Origin: Hymenobacter jeongseonensis
Lineage (GTDB): Bacteria; Bacteroidota; Bacteroidia; Cytophagales; Hymenobacteraceae
Direction: 5' to 3'
DNA length: 64,000 nucleotides
Assembly (NCBI RefSeq): GCF_015694725.1
Contig: NZ_JADQDQ010000002.1
Coordinates: forward strand, 496,001-560,000
The notes under the pieces are model-generated. The model did no database searches and was not told the DNA's origin. It saw nothing but the letters and a program-made list of their open reading frames with translations. Positions 28,230 to 35,520 of the stretch are shown here, one piece after another. The translations under genes and the position numbers were made by a program. Positions within the stretch are counted from its first letter, which is position 1, and each line of letters starts with the position of its first letter.

Positions 28230-28904
28230 ATGCGCAAAACCGCTTTACTCGCCGGGGCCACGGGCCTCATTGGTTCGCACTTATTGCCGCTGCTGCTGGC
28301 GTCGGAGCGGTATTCTAAGGTAATAGTGGTGGGGCGCAAGGCGGTGCCGGTGGTGCATCCCAAGCTCACGCAGGTGGTGACGGACCTCGACAAACTGGAA
28401 GACGTGCGCCTGCAGCTCATTGCCGACGACGTGTTTTGCTGCCTGGGCACCACCATGAAGCAGGCCGGGTCTAAAGAGGCTTTTTTCAAGGTTGATTTCC
28501 TGTATGTGGTGTCACTGGCGGCAATCACGGCCGGCAATTTTGCCTCGCAGCTGATGGTGGTATCCAGCCTGGGGGCCGATGCCGAAGCCGCGGTTTACTA
28601 CAGCCGGGTGAAGGGCGAAATGGAAGCCGCTGTGCAGGAACTACCGTTTCGGGCCATCCACATTTTTCGGCCGTCGCTGCTCTTGGGCGAGCGGGCGCAG
28701 CCCCGCCTGGGCGAGCGAATTGGCGCCGTAGTGCTGGGGCTTTTTAAGCCGCTCATGCGCGGGCCGCTACACAAATACCGCCCCGTGACGGGAGCCACGG
28801 TAGCCGCGGCCATGCTGCGCGCAGCCGAGGAAGACGGCGGCGGAATTCGCATCCATTTGTCCGATGAGATTGCGACTGGTGAACGAGCCACGGCGAAAGT
28901 TTAG
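28230..28904 (+). CDS. NAD(P)-binding oxidoreductase, HTATIP2/TIP30-like
   Basis: A 224-residue atypical short-chain dehydrogenase. Seen: the Rossmann motif LAGATGLIGSHLLPLLL, VVGRKAVPV, DDVFCCLGTTMKQAGSKEAFFKVDF, SSLGADAEAAVYYSRVKGEMEAAVQ (Tyr-x-x-x-Lys) and IFRPSLLLGERAQPRLGER. This is the pattern of the TIP30-like oxidoreductases in bacteria. The substrate is unknown. It is probably monocistronic. A -7-like box for the next gene begins 11 nt after its stop. Confidence 0.88.
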   Translation: MRKTALLAGATGLIGSHLLPLLLASERYSKVIVVGRKAVPVVHPKLTQVVTDLDKLEDVRLQLIADDVFCCLGTTMKQAGSKEAFFKVDFLYVVSLAAITAGNFASQLMVVSSLGADAEAAVYYSRVKGEMEAAVQELPFRAIHIFRPSLLLGERAQPRLGERIGAVVLGLFKPLMRGPLHKYRPVTGATVAAAMLRAAEEDGGGIRIHLSDEIATGERATAKV

Positions 28905-28915
28905 CGCCAGTCGCT

Positions 28916-28923
28916 TAGTTTTG
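28916..28923 (+). promoter_or_regulatory. Candidate -7 box for the 28957 gene
   Basis: TAGTTTTG is a perfect TAnnTTTG located 33 nt before ATG 28957. A matching -33 TTG was not found. Confidence 0.5.
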
Positions 28924-28956
28924 TCCAAATTTCAGTTACTTACCAGTCATCGTTAC

Positions 28957-29535
28957 ATGAAACGCTTACAGTTTATTCTTCTTTTCCTCCTGCTGGCCCT
29001 GCCGAGCTTCATGGCCCACGCCCAATCCAAGAAAGGGGGCGGTGGAAGCAGCTCGGGCTATAACACCGGCATTGGCCTGCGCGGCGGCGGCTATTCTTCG
29101 GGACTTACCGTCAAGCACTTCCTGAGTGGCAAAAACGGCGTGGCCATCGAGGGCTTGCTCACGACAGAATACAAAGCGCGCGGTATCCGGCTCACCGTGC
29201 TCGGCGAGAAGCACCATGGCGTGGCCGATGTGAAAGGCCTGCAGTTTTATTACGGCGCTGGCTTCCATGCCGGGTCGTACCAGGGCCGGTACTACTTCGC
29301 CGATTCGCGCTACTACTACAAAGGCCGGAAAGGGGACGTGTACCTGGTGCGCGACTACCGCTTCGACGAAGAAACCTACGTCGCTTTCGGCGCCGACCTG
29401 ATTTTGGGCCTGGAGTACAAGCTGCCCGATTTGCCTTTCGTGGTGGGGGTTGACTACAAGCCCTTCTTCGACGTTTTCAACGGCTACACCGGCTTCTATA
29501 ACGATGCGGCCGTGAGCTTGCGCTTCACGTTCTAG
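28957..29535 (+). CDS. Exported small beta-barrel-like protein (paralogue of 52345 gene)
   Basis: A 192-residue protein with a signal peptide (MKRLQFILLFLLLALPSFMA, cleavage near AHA-Q). The mature part begins with a Gly/Ser-rich stretch, then GIGLRGGGYSSGLTVKHF, AIEGLLTTEYKARGIRLTVLGEKHHG, QFYYGAGFHAGSY and LGLEYKLPDLPFVVGVDYKPF, ending AVSLRFTF with a terminal Phe, as in outer-membrane barrels. It shares several segments with the 52345 product. No named family was recognised; outer-membrane location is inferred. Confidence 0.82.
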   Translation: MKRLQFILLFLLLALPSFMAHAQSKKGGGGSSSGYNTGIGLRGGGYSSGLTVKHFLSGKNGVAIEGLLTTEYKARGIRLTVLGEKHHGVADVKGLQFYYGAGFHAGSYQGRYYFADSRYYYKGRKGDVYLVRDYRFDEETYVAFGADLILGLEYKLPDLPFVVGVDYKPFFDVFNGYTGFYNDAAVSLRFTF

Positions 29536-29587
29536 TATTCGGCCTTAATTGCGGTCGAGCCTGAAGCTCAGCCGCCCAAGCAATACA

Positions 29588-29617
29588 AGCCCCGTCAGCT
29601 CCTGACGGGGCTTTTTT
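29588..29617 (+). terminator. Hairpin terminator
   Basis: 11-bp stem AGCCCCGTCAG/CTGACGGGGCT with a 3-nt loop and a T-run (29612-29617) after the 28957 gene. Confidence 0.9.
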
Positions 29618-29704
29618 GTGAATAGGAATTTCTCTATTTATTGCAGCCGCATCTTGTGTTGCGGGGTCTTTCGGCAACATTTCACCTTTGCTCGCCTTTT
29701 CTGC

Positions 29705-30409
29705 ATGAATCCCTCGCCGACTCTTTTCTACACCCTTTGCATTGCGCTTCCGGTTGTTGCCACGGCGGTGGCATTGGCAGTTGGCGGCCCGCTGCGCCGG
29801 CTGTACGTGGTTGGCAGCCGCTTGCTGCTGGGCGCCCTCATGTTGGGCGGTGGGCTCTACAAGCTGTCCGACAACCACCTACCGGGCCTGATGGGCCCGC
29901 CCATGGACCACGCTTTCCTGGCCAAGCACAGCCTGGAAATATTCGGGCAGTTCATCGGCGTGGCGCAGCTGCTGATTGGCTTGCTGCTGCTTTCCGGCCG
30001 GTTCGCGCTGCTGGGCGCGGTGCTGCTGGTGCCCATGTGGCTCAACATCATTTTCCTCACCTGGTCGCAGCACTGGACCGGCACCCCTTTCCTCACCACC
30101 GGCTTTCTGGTGCTGAACATCGGCCTGCTGCTGCACGACTTCCCGCGCCTGAAGTGGCTGCTCTACCCGCCCGCTGATGCGGCGGCCCTCCGCGCCCAGC
30201 GCCTGCAAACCGCCCCACTGCCGGTAGAGCTACTGTGGTGGCTGGGGGCCGCTACCATTGTCGTCGGCAGCCTGCTCTACCCTGTTTCACTGCGCGCCAT
30301 GACCACGACGATGCTGCTGGGGGTTGTGTTGCTGGTCGGCGCCACCACCTGGCACTACTATTTGAAACGCCAGCGGCTGCCGCAGCCGCCCGTGCCTCAA
30401 AAGCAATAA
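29705..30409 (+). CDS. DoxX-like membrane protein
   Basis: A 234-residue membrane protein of the DoxX-like type with about six hydrophobic segments. Seen: GSRLLLGALMLGGGLYKLSDN, FIGVAQLLIGLLLLSGRFALLGAVLLVPMW, TTGFLVLNIGLLLHDFPRLKWLLYP and LLWWLGAATIVVGSLLYPV. Family members are linked to redox or sulfur metabolism in some bacteria, but no role can be read here. ATG 29705 starts after the non-hydrophobic upstream frame. A CACCTTTG box about 20 nt upstream may be its -7. Confidence 0.8.
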   Translation: MNPSPTLFYTLCIALPVVATAVALAVGGPLRRLYVVGSRLLLGALMLGGGLYKLSDNHLPGLMGPPMDHAFLAKHSLEIFGQFIGVAQLLIGLLLLSGRFALLGAVLLVPMWLNIIFLTWSQHWTGTPFLTTGFLVLNIGLLLHDFPRLKWLLYPPADAAALRAQRLQTAPLPVELLWWLGAATIVVGSLLYPVSLRAMTTTMLLGVVLLVGATTWHYYLKRQRLPQPPVPQKQ

Positions 30410-30564
30410 GCATCCAACGCTGTACGTGCTTTCGCCCGCAACCTGCGCGCCAGCAGCGGCGGCCAGTTGCAGAGCATGCTACAGCATCTGAAGACTATTT
30501 CCAGCAAATTGGCAGGCATTCAGCAAGTGCTGGCCTACTTAAAAGCCATTTCCTCCCGCTTCGT

Positions 30565-30648
30565 TTGTCATACTGAACGGAACATCTTATCACGCCACAG
30601 CGACTTGGTCAGCGATGGATAGTTGCTTCGCTCCGCTCAGCGTGACAG
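30565..30648. repeat. Family A inverted repeat, copy 7 (strongly decayed)
   Basis: The outer part of the left arm (GTCATACTGAACGG) and the right arm (GCTTCGCTCCGCTCAGCGTGAC) are recognisable family A sequences, but the arms match only partly and the loop has diverged. It lies between two plus-strand genes. Confidence 0.7.
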
Positions 30649-30821
30649 GAGGCGGTGAATTACCCAGTTGCATTTCGGCTTTGCACCTTGGCGCAAAAGC
30701 TGCCCCATTATTGGGAATTAGGATTTTGCTGGCGGAGCACGCTAACAATCTCATTGCATTGCGAAATGAGAATTAGTAACTTAAATAATTCGATACTACA
30801 GCCCAGCTAAGTTGCGCCCCC

Positions 30822-30829
30822 TACTTTTG
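30822..30829 (+). promoter_or_regulatory. Candidate -7 box for the zinc-ribbon gene
   Basis: TACTTTTG, a perfect TAnnTTTG, 23 nt before ATG 30853. No good -33 TTG at the expected spacing. Confidence 0.5.
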
Positions 30830-30852
30830 CCCCATCCTCCACCCTTTCTGCT

Positions 30853-31500
30853 ATGAGCACCTTGATACAGTTTGTTGCCAACCACGACGACCTTTCCACC
30901 GACAAAGGCTTCCAGTTCAAATTTCACTGCGACCGGTGCCGCAACGGCTACATGTCGCGGTTTCAGCCCAACGCCATGGGCATTGCCAATAGCTTGCTGC
31001 ACGCGGCCAGTAGCTTGTTTGGCGGTTTTGGCGGGGCCGAGAATGCGGCTTACCACCTGCAGCGGGCCGTGGGCGGCAAGGCCCACGACTCGGCCATGGA
31101 AACGGCCGTGGCCGAGGGCAAGCAGCACTTCAAGCACTGCACGCGCTGCGGCCACTGGGTGTGCCCCGAGGCCTGCTGGAACGCGGCCGCTGGCCTTTGC
31201 GAAGACTGCGCCCCCGACGAGCAGGAGGAGCTGCGCGCCCAGCAGGCCCAGGCCACCAGCGAGCAAATCCGCACCAAAACCCGCGAGCAGGACTACACCA
31301 AAGCTATCGACTTCACGAACCGCGACGGGCTGGTGCAGTGCCCCAACTGCCAGGCCAAACTGGCCCCCGGCCAGAAATTCTGCCCCCAGTGCGGCACCCC
31401 CAACGCCGCTGCCCAACCCAAGGAACGGTTCTGCACCGGCTGCGGCGCTTCTCTCAAGCCCGACCAGAAGTTCTGTGCCGAATGCGGCACCAAAAACTAG
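30853..31500 (+). CDS. Multi-zinc-ribbon protein
   Basis: A 215-residue protein with four Cys-x-x-Cys based zinc-binding units: FHCDRCRNGY (about residues 25-34), HCTRCGHWVCPEACW with CEDC (about 94-120), CPNCQAKLAPGQKFCPQCG (about 163-181), and CTGCGASLKPDQKFCAECG (about 194-212). The last two are classic zinc-ribbon repeats. The middle (120-150) is a charged helical linker, and a Gly/Phe/Ala segment with GIANSLLHAASSLFGGFGG could contact membrane or protein. The function is unknown; probably a cytoplasmic scaffold. Confidence 0.85.
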   Translation: MSTLIQFVANHDDLSTDKGFQFKFHCDRCRNGYMSRFQPNAMGIANSLLHAASSLFGGFGGAENAAYHLQRAVGGKAHDSAMETAVAEGKQHFKHCTRCGHWVCPEACWNAAAGLCEDCAPDEQEELRAQQAQATSEQIRTKTREQDYTKAIDFTNRDGLVQCPNCQAKLAPGQKFCPQCGTPNAAAQPKERFCTGCGASLKPDQKFCAECGTKN

Positions 31501-31626
31501 GCACCGAAAGGCAGCAAAGCGCCCGTTTGCATCGAAGTTGTTCGGGGAAAACAATAAAACAACCCATTCCGAACGGCAGGACGCTGTGTTAATTTTCCTA
31601 GCTGCTTCATTCTAAATTCTCTTGCC

Positions 31627-31989
31627 ATGGCTACGGTGAAGCCCATCCTCCGCATTTTTGACTACTCCAAAGCGCTGGAATTTTACCGGACCTGGCTGGG
31701 CTTTCGGATAGATTGGGAGCACCGCCCGCAGGGCAGCCCGGGCTACCTGCAAGTATCGCGCGACGACGTGGTGCTGCACCTGTCCGAGCACCACGGCGAC
31801 TGCTCGCCCGGCGCCCGGGTCTTCATCGACGACTTTGCCGACCTCACCGCGTTTCACCAGCACTTGCTGGCCCAGCACTACCATTATAACCGCCCTAGCC
31901 TGTTTTCGCCTTTCTACGACCCCACGGCGCTGGAAATGACCGTCACCGACCCATTTGGCAACCGCCTCACTTTCGTAGAACGGCGGTAG
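31627..31989 (+). CDS. Glyoxalase/bleomycin-resistance superfamily protein
   Basis: A 120-residue single VOC-fold protein. Seen: PILRIFDYSKALEFYRTWLGFRIDWEHRP, YLQVSRDDVVLHLSEHHGDCSPGA, FSPFYDPTALEMTVTDPFGNRLTFVERR, with the typical beta-alpha-beta-beta-beta repeat and the DPFGN motif. The glyoxalase superfamily proteins with this FDxxKAxEFYxxxLGF start are often annotated as bleomycin resistance; drug binding is not shown. Stand-alone gene, convergent with the hydrolase at 32010. Confidence 0.88.
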   Translation: MATVKPILRIFDYSKALEFYRTWLGFRIDWEHRPQGSPGYLQVSRDDVVLHLSEHHGDCSPGARVFIDDFADLTAFHQHLLAQHYHYNRPSLFSPFYDPTALEMTVTDPFGNRLTFVERR

Positions 31990-32009
31990 GCGGGCGCCCC
32001 AGCGAGTAG

Positions 32010-32840
32010 TTAGGCTTTGCCTCCGGCCAGAAAACGACCAATGGCGCGCACGTAGCCTTCGGCGAAGAACGTTTCGGTTAGTTTTTCCTGCGCACCGAGG
32101 TGGCCGCAGTCGATGGCGAGGAGTTGGCGGCGCTGGCTTCGGCGGGCGCCCTGCACCACGGCGGCCGAATCGGCCAGGGGCGTGTTTTTGTCCTGGATAC
32201 CGGCGATGAGCAGCCACGGGCAGCGCACCCGGGCCGCCACCCGCGGGTAGGCCGCCGCTTCGGCGGGCAGCGTCACGGTTTTGTTGAAGGCGGCCTTTTG
32301 GTAGGCCACCACGCCCGGCAAGTCGCCGGGGTAGCCTTCTGTGACGAGGAAATCGGGCTTGGCGCGGGCCGCTACTTCCGACCCAACCAGGGCGCCCATC
32401 GACAGGCCCAGGATGCCCACTCGGTCGCGGGGCTGCAATCGCCGGGCCTCGGCCAGTGCAGTGCGCAGGTCAATGGCAAACTCTTCGTAGTACAGCCGCT
32501 GCCGGTCGAGCACCACAGCCTGGCTGTGGCCGAAACCGCGGTAGTCGAACAGCAGCGAGCCGTAGCCGGCCTCGGCCAGCGCCCGCGCCGTGTAGATGTT
32601 GCTGGACATGTTGTAGGAATCGCCGCCGGCCACGACCACCGTGGTGTGCTGGTCGGTGGCCTGGGCCGAGGGCTCAATCAGCCAAGCCACCAGCTTCACG
32701 CGGTCGGGGGTGGTCATCTCCACTTGCCGGTACTTCAGGCCCAGGGTATCGGGCGTGGCCCACCACGCGGCCACGGGCCGGATGGCAAAGGCGGGGGCGG
32801 CGGCGAGCAGCGTCAGGCACAGCAGAAGGAAGCGGACCAT
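32010..32840 (-). CDS. Exported alpha/beta hydrolase
   Basis: A 276-residue alpha/beta-hydrolase with a signal peptide (MVRFLLLCLTLLAAAPAFA). Motifs: LLFDYRGFGHSQ (the DYRGFGxS oxyanion-side loop), GILGLSMGALVGSEVAA with nucleophile Ser in GLSMG, TPLADSAAVVQGA (likely acid Asp) and DCGHLGAQ (catalytic His). This is the pattern of serine aminopeptidase/BAAT-like hydrolases. The substrate is unknown; periplasmic by its leader. ATG 32840 is favoured over the upstream extension, which lacks a leader. Confidence 0.87.
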   Translation of the reverse strand: MVRFLLLCLTLLAAAPAFAIRPVAAWWATPDTLGLKYRQVEMTTPDRVKLVAWLIEPSAQATDQHTTVVVAGGDSYNMSSNIYTARALAEAGYGSLLFDYRGFGHSQAVVLDRQRLYYEEFAIDLRTALAEARRLQPRDRVGILGLSMGALVGSEVAARAKPDFLVTEGYPGDLPGVVAYQKAAFNKTVTLPAEAAAYPRVAARVRCPWLLIAGIQDKNTPLADSAAVVQGARRSQRRQLLAIDCGHLGAQEKLTETFFAEGYVRAIGRFLAGGKA

Positions 32841-33505
32841 AGAACGAGGAAATAAGAGCGAATAGCCCGGCACCATGCCCAGGCGTTGCACAGACCCCGC
32901 CCGCCCACCGACGTTGCACTGACTGCCCGGCAAGCCGCGGCAGAGCAGCTGGAGATACTGCTATTGGCCGACTTACGCTGTGCGCAAGCAGCAAAAAGCT
33001 CCACCAGTATCTGGCGAGGATTTTTAATTAAGGCTTTTATTTTCTTGGCAGATTCTCTGCTTTAATAACCCTGCCGCTTCCTTCGTTTCCACCAGCCGCT
33101 CGGCACCTTTTGATTCTCGCTAACGGCCTGCTTCTCCCAGACTGAACCTTGAATAAAGGCAATTGCTCGCTCCACCTAGTAAGAACGTGTTTGGGAATTG
33201 TCATGCTGAGCTGGTCGAATCAGCTCTTCCGCTTCATTTAGAGTTTTCTCAACGAAGCGGGAGAGCTGATTCGACCAGCTCAGCATGACAAAAACAACGT
33301 TTTTGCAAAGTCTCAAACACGCTCCAAGCTCCAGAAAATCAGCTCTAAGCAGCCTTTCGCAAACTTTGAAAGTCAAACGAATTTCTTGAAATCACGCAGC
33401 CAGGCAAGGGTTCACTTTCAGGTCAGTCAGCATATCCTTACACCTCGTGGGAGTCGTTCAGGAAAACGAGGGTCTAGTTGATGTGGCCATTTGGAGTTAG
33501 GAAAC
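32841..33505. other. Intergenic region with family A repeat copy 8, no intact gene
   Basis: About 665 nt. A repeat (33198-33291) occupies part of it. The stretch 33300-33480 is split by stops in all frames, with fragments of coding-like composition on the minus strand. I could not identify a family. No RNA gene is recognisable. Confidence 0.5.
33198..33291. repeat. Family A-like inverted repeat, copy 8 (changed core)
   Basis: 38-bp arms (33198-33235 and 33254-33291) differ at one position. The outer part keeps the family GTCATGCTGAGC, but the core is GCTGGTCGAATCAGCTC instead of GCGCAGTCGAAGCATCTC, and both arms carry the new core. Confidence 0.92.
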
Positions 33506-33901
33506 TCATAGAAGTTCTACTGCCTGGCTGGTGATTTTTTGACAATCCACATGCAACACGGGCAAGTGGTCGATGGCGAGTAGCACTTTCTGCCGGCCCT
33601 GTTCGCGCTCGAAATCTGCTTGCGGCAGCAGGCGACATTCGTCCAGTTGGTAGCCAAGTTCCAATTGGCCGGATTTGCTTAACACCGCCTCAATGAGCCG
33701 GTGCACCCCCTCCACGTCCGCCCCGTGGCGGATGCCCGAGAGCACGACCTGTTCGCGGCGGTGGGAAAACCGGTTATTCGTGAATGACACGAGCAATAGC
33801 GTCAGCCGCAAGCGACCTGCCGTTGCATCGAACACGAACTGCTCCACGACCGCGTCGTGCAAGGCAGCAAAGAAGGCGGGCGTGACCGGGAGAAAGGGCA
33901 T
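33506..33901 (-). CDS. Hypothetical protein
   Basis: A 131-residue open frame on the minus strand with no family I recognise. The product is rich in Leu, Val, Gln and His. It lacks a signal peptide or membrane segment. Seen: FLPVTPAFFAALHDAVVEQF, RLRLTLLLVSFTNNRFSHRRE, RHGADVEGVHRLIEAVL and LLAIDHLPVLHVDCQKITSQ, which look like a small alpha/beta fold. The start is chosen at ATG 33901 (MPFLP), since the 16-residue upstream extension is weaker. The neighbours are a repeat-rich gap and a pseudogene, so it may belong to an accessory patch. Confidence 0.6.
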   Translation of the reverse strand: MPFLPVTPAFFAALHDAVVEQFVFDATAGRLRLTLLLVSFTNNRFSHRREQVVLSGIRHGADVEGVHRLIEAVLSKSGQLELGYQLDECRLLPQADFEREQGRQKVLLAIDHLPVLHVDCQKITSQAVELL

Positions 33902-34063
33902 CGTACGAAGGTAGCCCAGTGCTTCAGCCACTAGGCTAAACGCGGGCAAGCCTTTTATTGAAAAGGTAGAATTTCTAGACGAAGCGCTACCATCTCCTCC
34001 CCATATATTTCACAAAAAAAAGTCCCGCCAGCAACTGGCTGGACTTTCTGTTACTCCTGTGGC
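33902..34063. terminator. Gap with minus-strand hairpin terminator at 34018-34050
   Basis: The gap holds a hairpin, AAAGTCCCGCCAG/CTGGCTGGACTTT, followed on the minus strand by a T-run (A-run at 34014-34020 on the plus strand). It would terminate a transcript arriving from the remnant at 34064. The rest holds nothing recognisable. Confidence 0.7.
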
Positions 34064-34268
34064 TTAGGTGGCGGGCGTTGTGGGCAGATTGCCTTTCTGG
34101 TCGTTCCCGCCCAACACAATCAGCTTGGTGTAGCCTTGGAAGCGCAGTCACACCTCGTGCTTGTCGGACGAATTCTGGCAGGGCTTGAACTACACCCGGA
34201 TTTGCTGGAGCAGGTTGTTGTTGCGGGCCAGCAGGACGGTAAGCGTTTTGCGGTCGGTGGCACTGGCG
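34064..34268 (-). pseudogene. Remnant of a C-terminal coding region with in-frame stops
   Basis: Between the App1-type gene and the hairpin, the minus strand reads ATDRKTLTVLLARNNNLLQQ, then a stop, FKPCQNSSDKHE, a second stop, then LRFQGYTKLIVLGGNDQKG and a final stop at 34064-34066. The composition is protein-like across both internal stops, suggesting an inactivated gene end. Family not recognised. Confidence 0.5.
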
Positions 34269-35273
34269 CTACAGCACCATTTGCTGCGAATGCTGCAGCG
34301 CGTCGCGGCTGTGCTCGAAGTAGCACGTCTCCACCCCCGCCTGTTTGATTTCGGATAAGGCCGCTTCGGCGGCGGGCCGGCCCCCGGCGTGCACCTGCCG
34401 AATGTACACCGCCCGCACCCGGCCCGGGTAGCGCTTCACCACGGCCGCATAGATGCCGGGGTCCTGCTGCGAATCATCGCCGAGAAGCACGAAATGCTGG
34501 CCGGGGCAGGCTGCGAAAATGCGCACAATGCGGTCGAGCTTGGTGGCGTGTTTATTTTGGCCCGACTGCGCGAGCTGGCTCAAACGTTTGAGCTGGCTGA
34601 GCTGAAACACGCCCTTGGGCATGTGGTGGTGGGCCGCAAACTCCACAATAAAGTCGTAGAGGTTCCACTCGCTGCTACTCACATAGAAGAAGGCATTGGG
34701 CCGCGCGGGCGTGGCCGGGCCAGCTTGCGCCAGCCACTGGTAGTGGGCCGCCACGTCGGCAAAAGGAGCCCGGCTGCGGGCGTTGCGGCTCAGCAGCACC
34801 CACAGCCGCTGCCAGCGCGTGGCCGAGTGCGACACCAGAAACGTGTCGTCGATGTCGGAGATGAAAGCGTAGGGCGTTTCGTAGGGCACGTGCACCTCGG
34901 CGGTGACATGGGCCAGCCGGGCGCCGGTTTCGGTATCCAGCAGCTCGGCCATGGCCGGGTGCCAGCCGGCTGGCAGGGGAGCCGGCACCGGCACTTCCAC
35001 CCGAAAGAAGCCGTCGGCGTCGGTGCGGGCGCCCACGGTGTGGCCGCCCACGGTCACGCGCACCGGCACATCGGCCCAGGGCCGCACCAGAAACAGCCGC
35101 AGCAAGCCCCAGGCATTGGCCCAGAAATTCACCCGCTCGTACCGGCGCGCCAGCGGGCTCTGCCGGAAAGCGTGACCCTGCACCACCACGCAGTCGGGGC
35201 TGCCAAAGCCGCGGTACAGTTTCAGCGTGGGTTGCCGGGTGAGGCGGAACCGGGAGAGGAGTTTTTCGGTCAT
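34269..35273 (-). CDS. App1-type phosphatidate phosphatase catalytic-domain protein (DUF2183)
   Basis: A 334-residue protein with the App1 phosphatase catalytic domain. The DxDxT motif is Asp140, Asp142 and Thr144 in FISDIDDTFLVSHSATRW. Later segments are NAFFYVSSSEWNLYDFIVEF, FQLSQLKRLSQLAQSG, KLDRIVRIFAACPGQHFVLLGDDSQQDPGIYA (DDSxxDP) and YIRQVHAGGRP. Residues 1-130 form the beta-rich App1 N-terminal domain (LKLYRGFGSPD). In yeast App1 dephosphorylates phosphatidate. It is divergent from a diacylglycerol kinase gene across a family A repeat, an opposing pair. Substrate inferred. Confidence 0.87.
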   Translation of the reverse strand: MTEKLLSRFRLTRQPTLKLYRGFGSPDCVVVQGHAFRQSPLARRYERVNFWANAWGLLRLFLVRPWADVPVRVTVGGHTVGARTDADGFFRVEVPVPAPLPAGWHPAMAELLDTETGARLAHVTAEVHVPYETPYAFISDIDDTFLVSHSATRWQRLWVLLSRNARSRAPFADVAAHYQWLAQAGPATPARPNAFFYVSSSEWNLYDFIVEFAAHHHMPKGVFQLSQLKRLSQLAQSGQNKHATKLDRIVRIFAACPGQHFVLLGDDSQQDPGIYAAVVKRYPGRVRAVYIRQVHAGGRPAAEAALSEIKQAGVETCYFEHSRDALQHSQQMVL

Positions 35274-35394
35274 CAGAAGCAGAAGTTCGGCCGGGAAGGG
35301 AGGAAACCCCGTTACGAAGGAGTGAGCGGATTGGATGAGTTGGGTATCCTGGTGCCTTTCGACTCCTGTTGCTCTTCGTTATAAAAAGCAGAAG

Positions 35395-35495
35395 GTCATG
35401 CAGAGCGCAGCGAAGCATCTTGCGTGCTACCACTAATCCATTTTACTGATTGAATTACTCCCCCACGCGAGATGCTTCGCTGCGCTCTGCATGAC
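35395..35495. repeat. Family A inverted repeat, copy 9
   Basis: 32-bp arms (35395-35426 and 35464-35495) with one mismatch (T facing G, RNA wobble possible) and the GAGCGCAGCGAAGCATCT core. It lies in the divergent gap between the App1-type phosphatase and diacylglycerol kinase genes. Confidence 0.93.
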
Positions 35496-35520
35496 GGATA
35501 ATAGCTTAACATATTTGCCC

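Larger units (their letters stand above)
30410..30852. other. Intergenic region with decayed repeat and promoter
   Basis: About 443 nt. The first 200 nt continue the DoxX frame after its TAA as an open, protein-like sequence (LRASSGGQLQSMLQHLKTI, then LAGIQQVLAYLKAISS) up to TAG near 30621, without a convincing start. It could be a remnant. A decayed family A repeat follows at 30565-30648, and a -7 box for the next gene at 30822. The rest is AT-rich with nothing recognisable. Confidence 0.45.

Noticed and set aside
33300-33480. Possible transposase remnant
   Set aside because: Fragments on the minus strand are coding-like but stop-broken, and no transposase motif could be identified.
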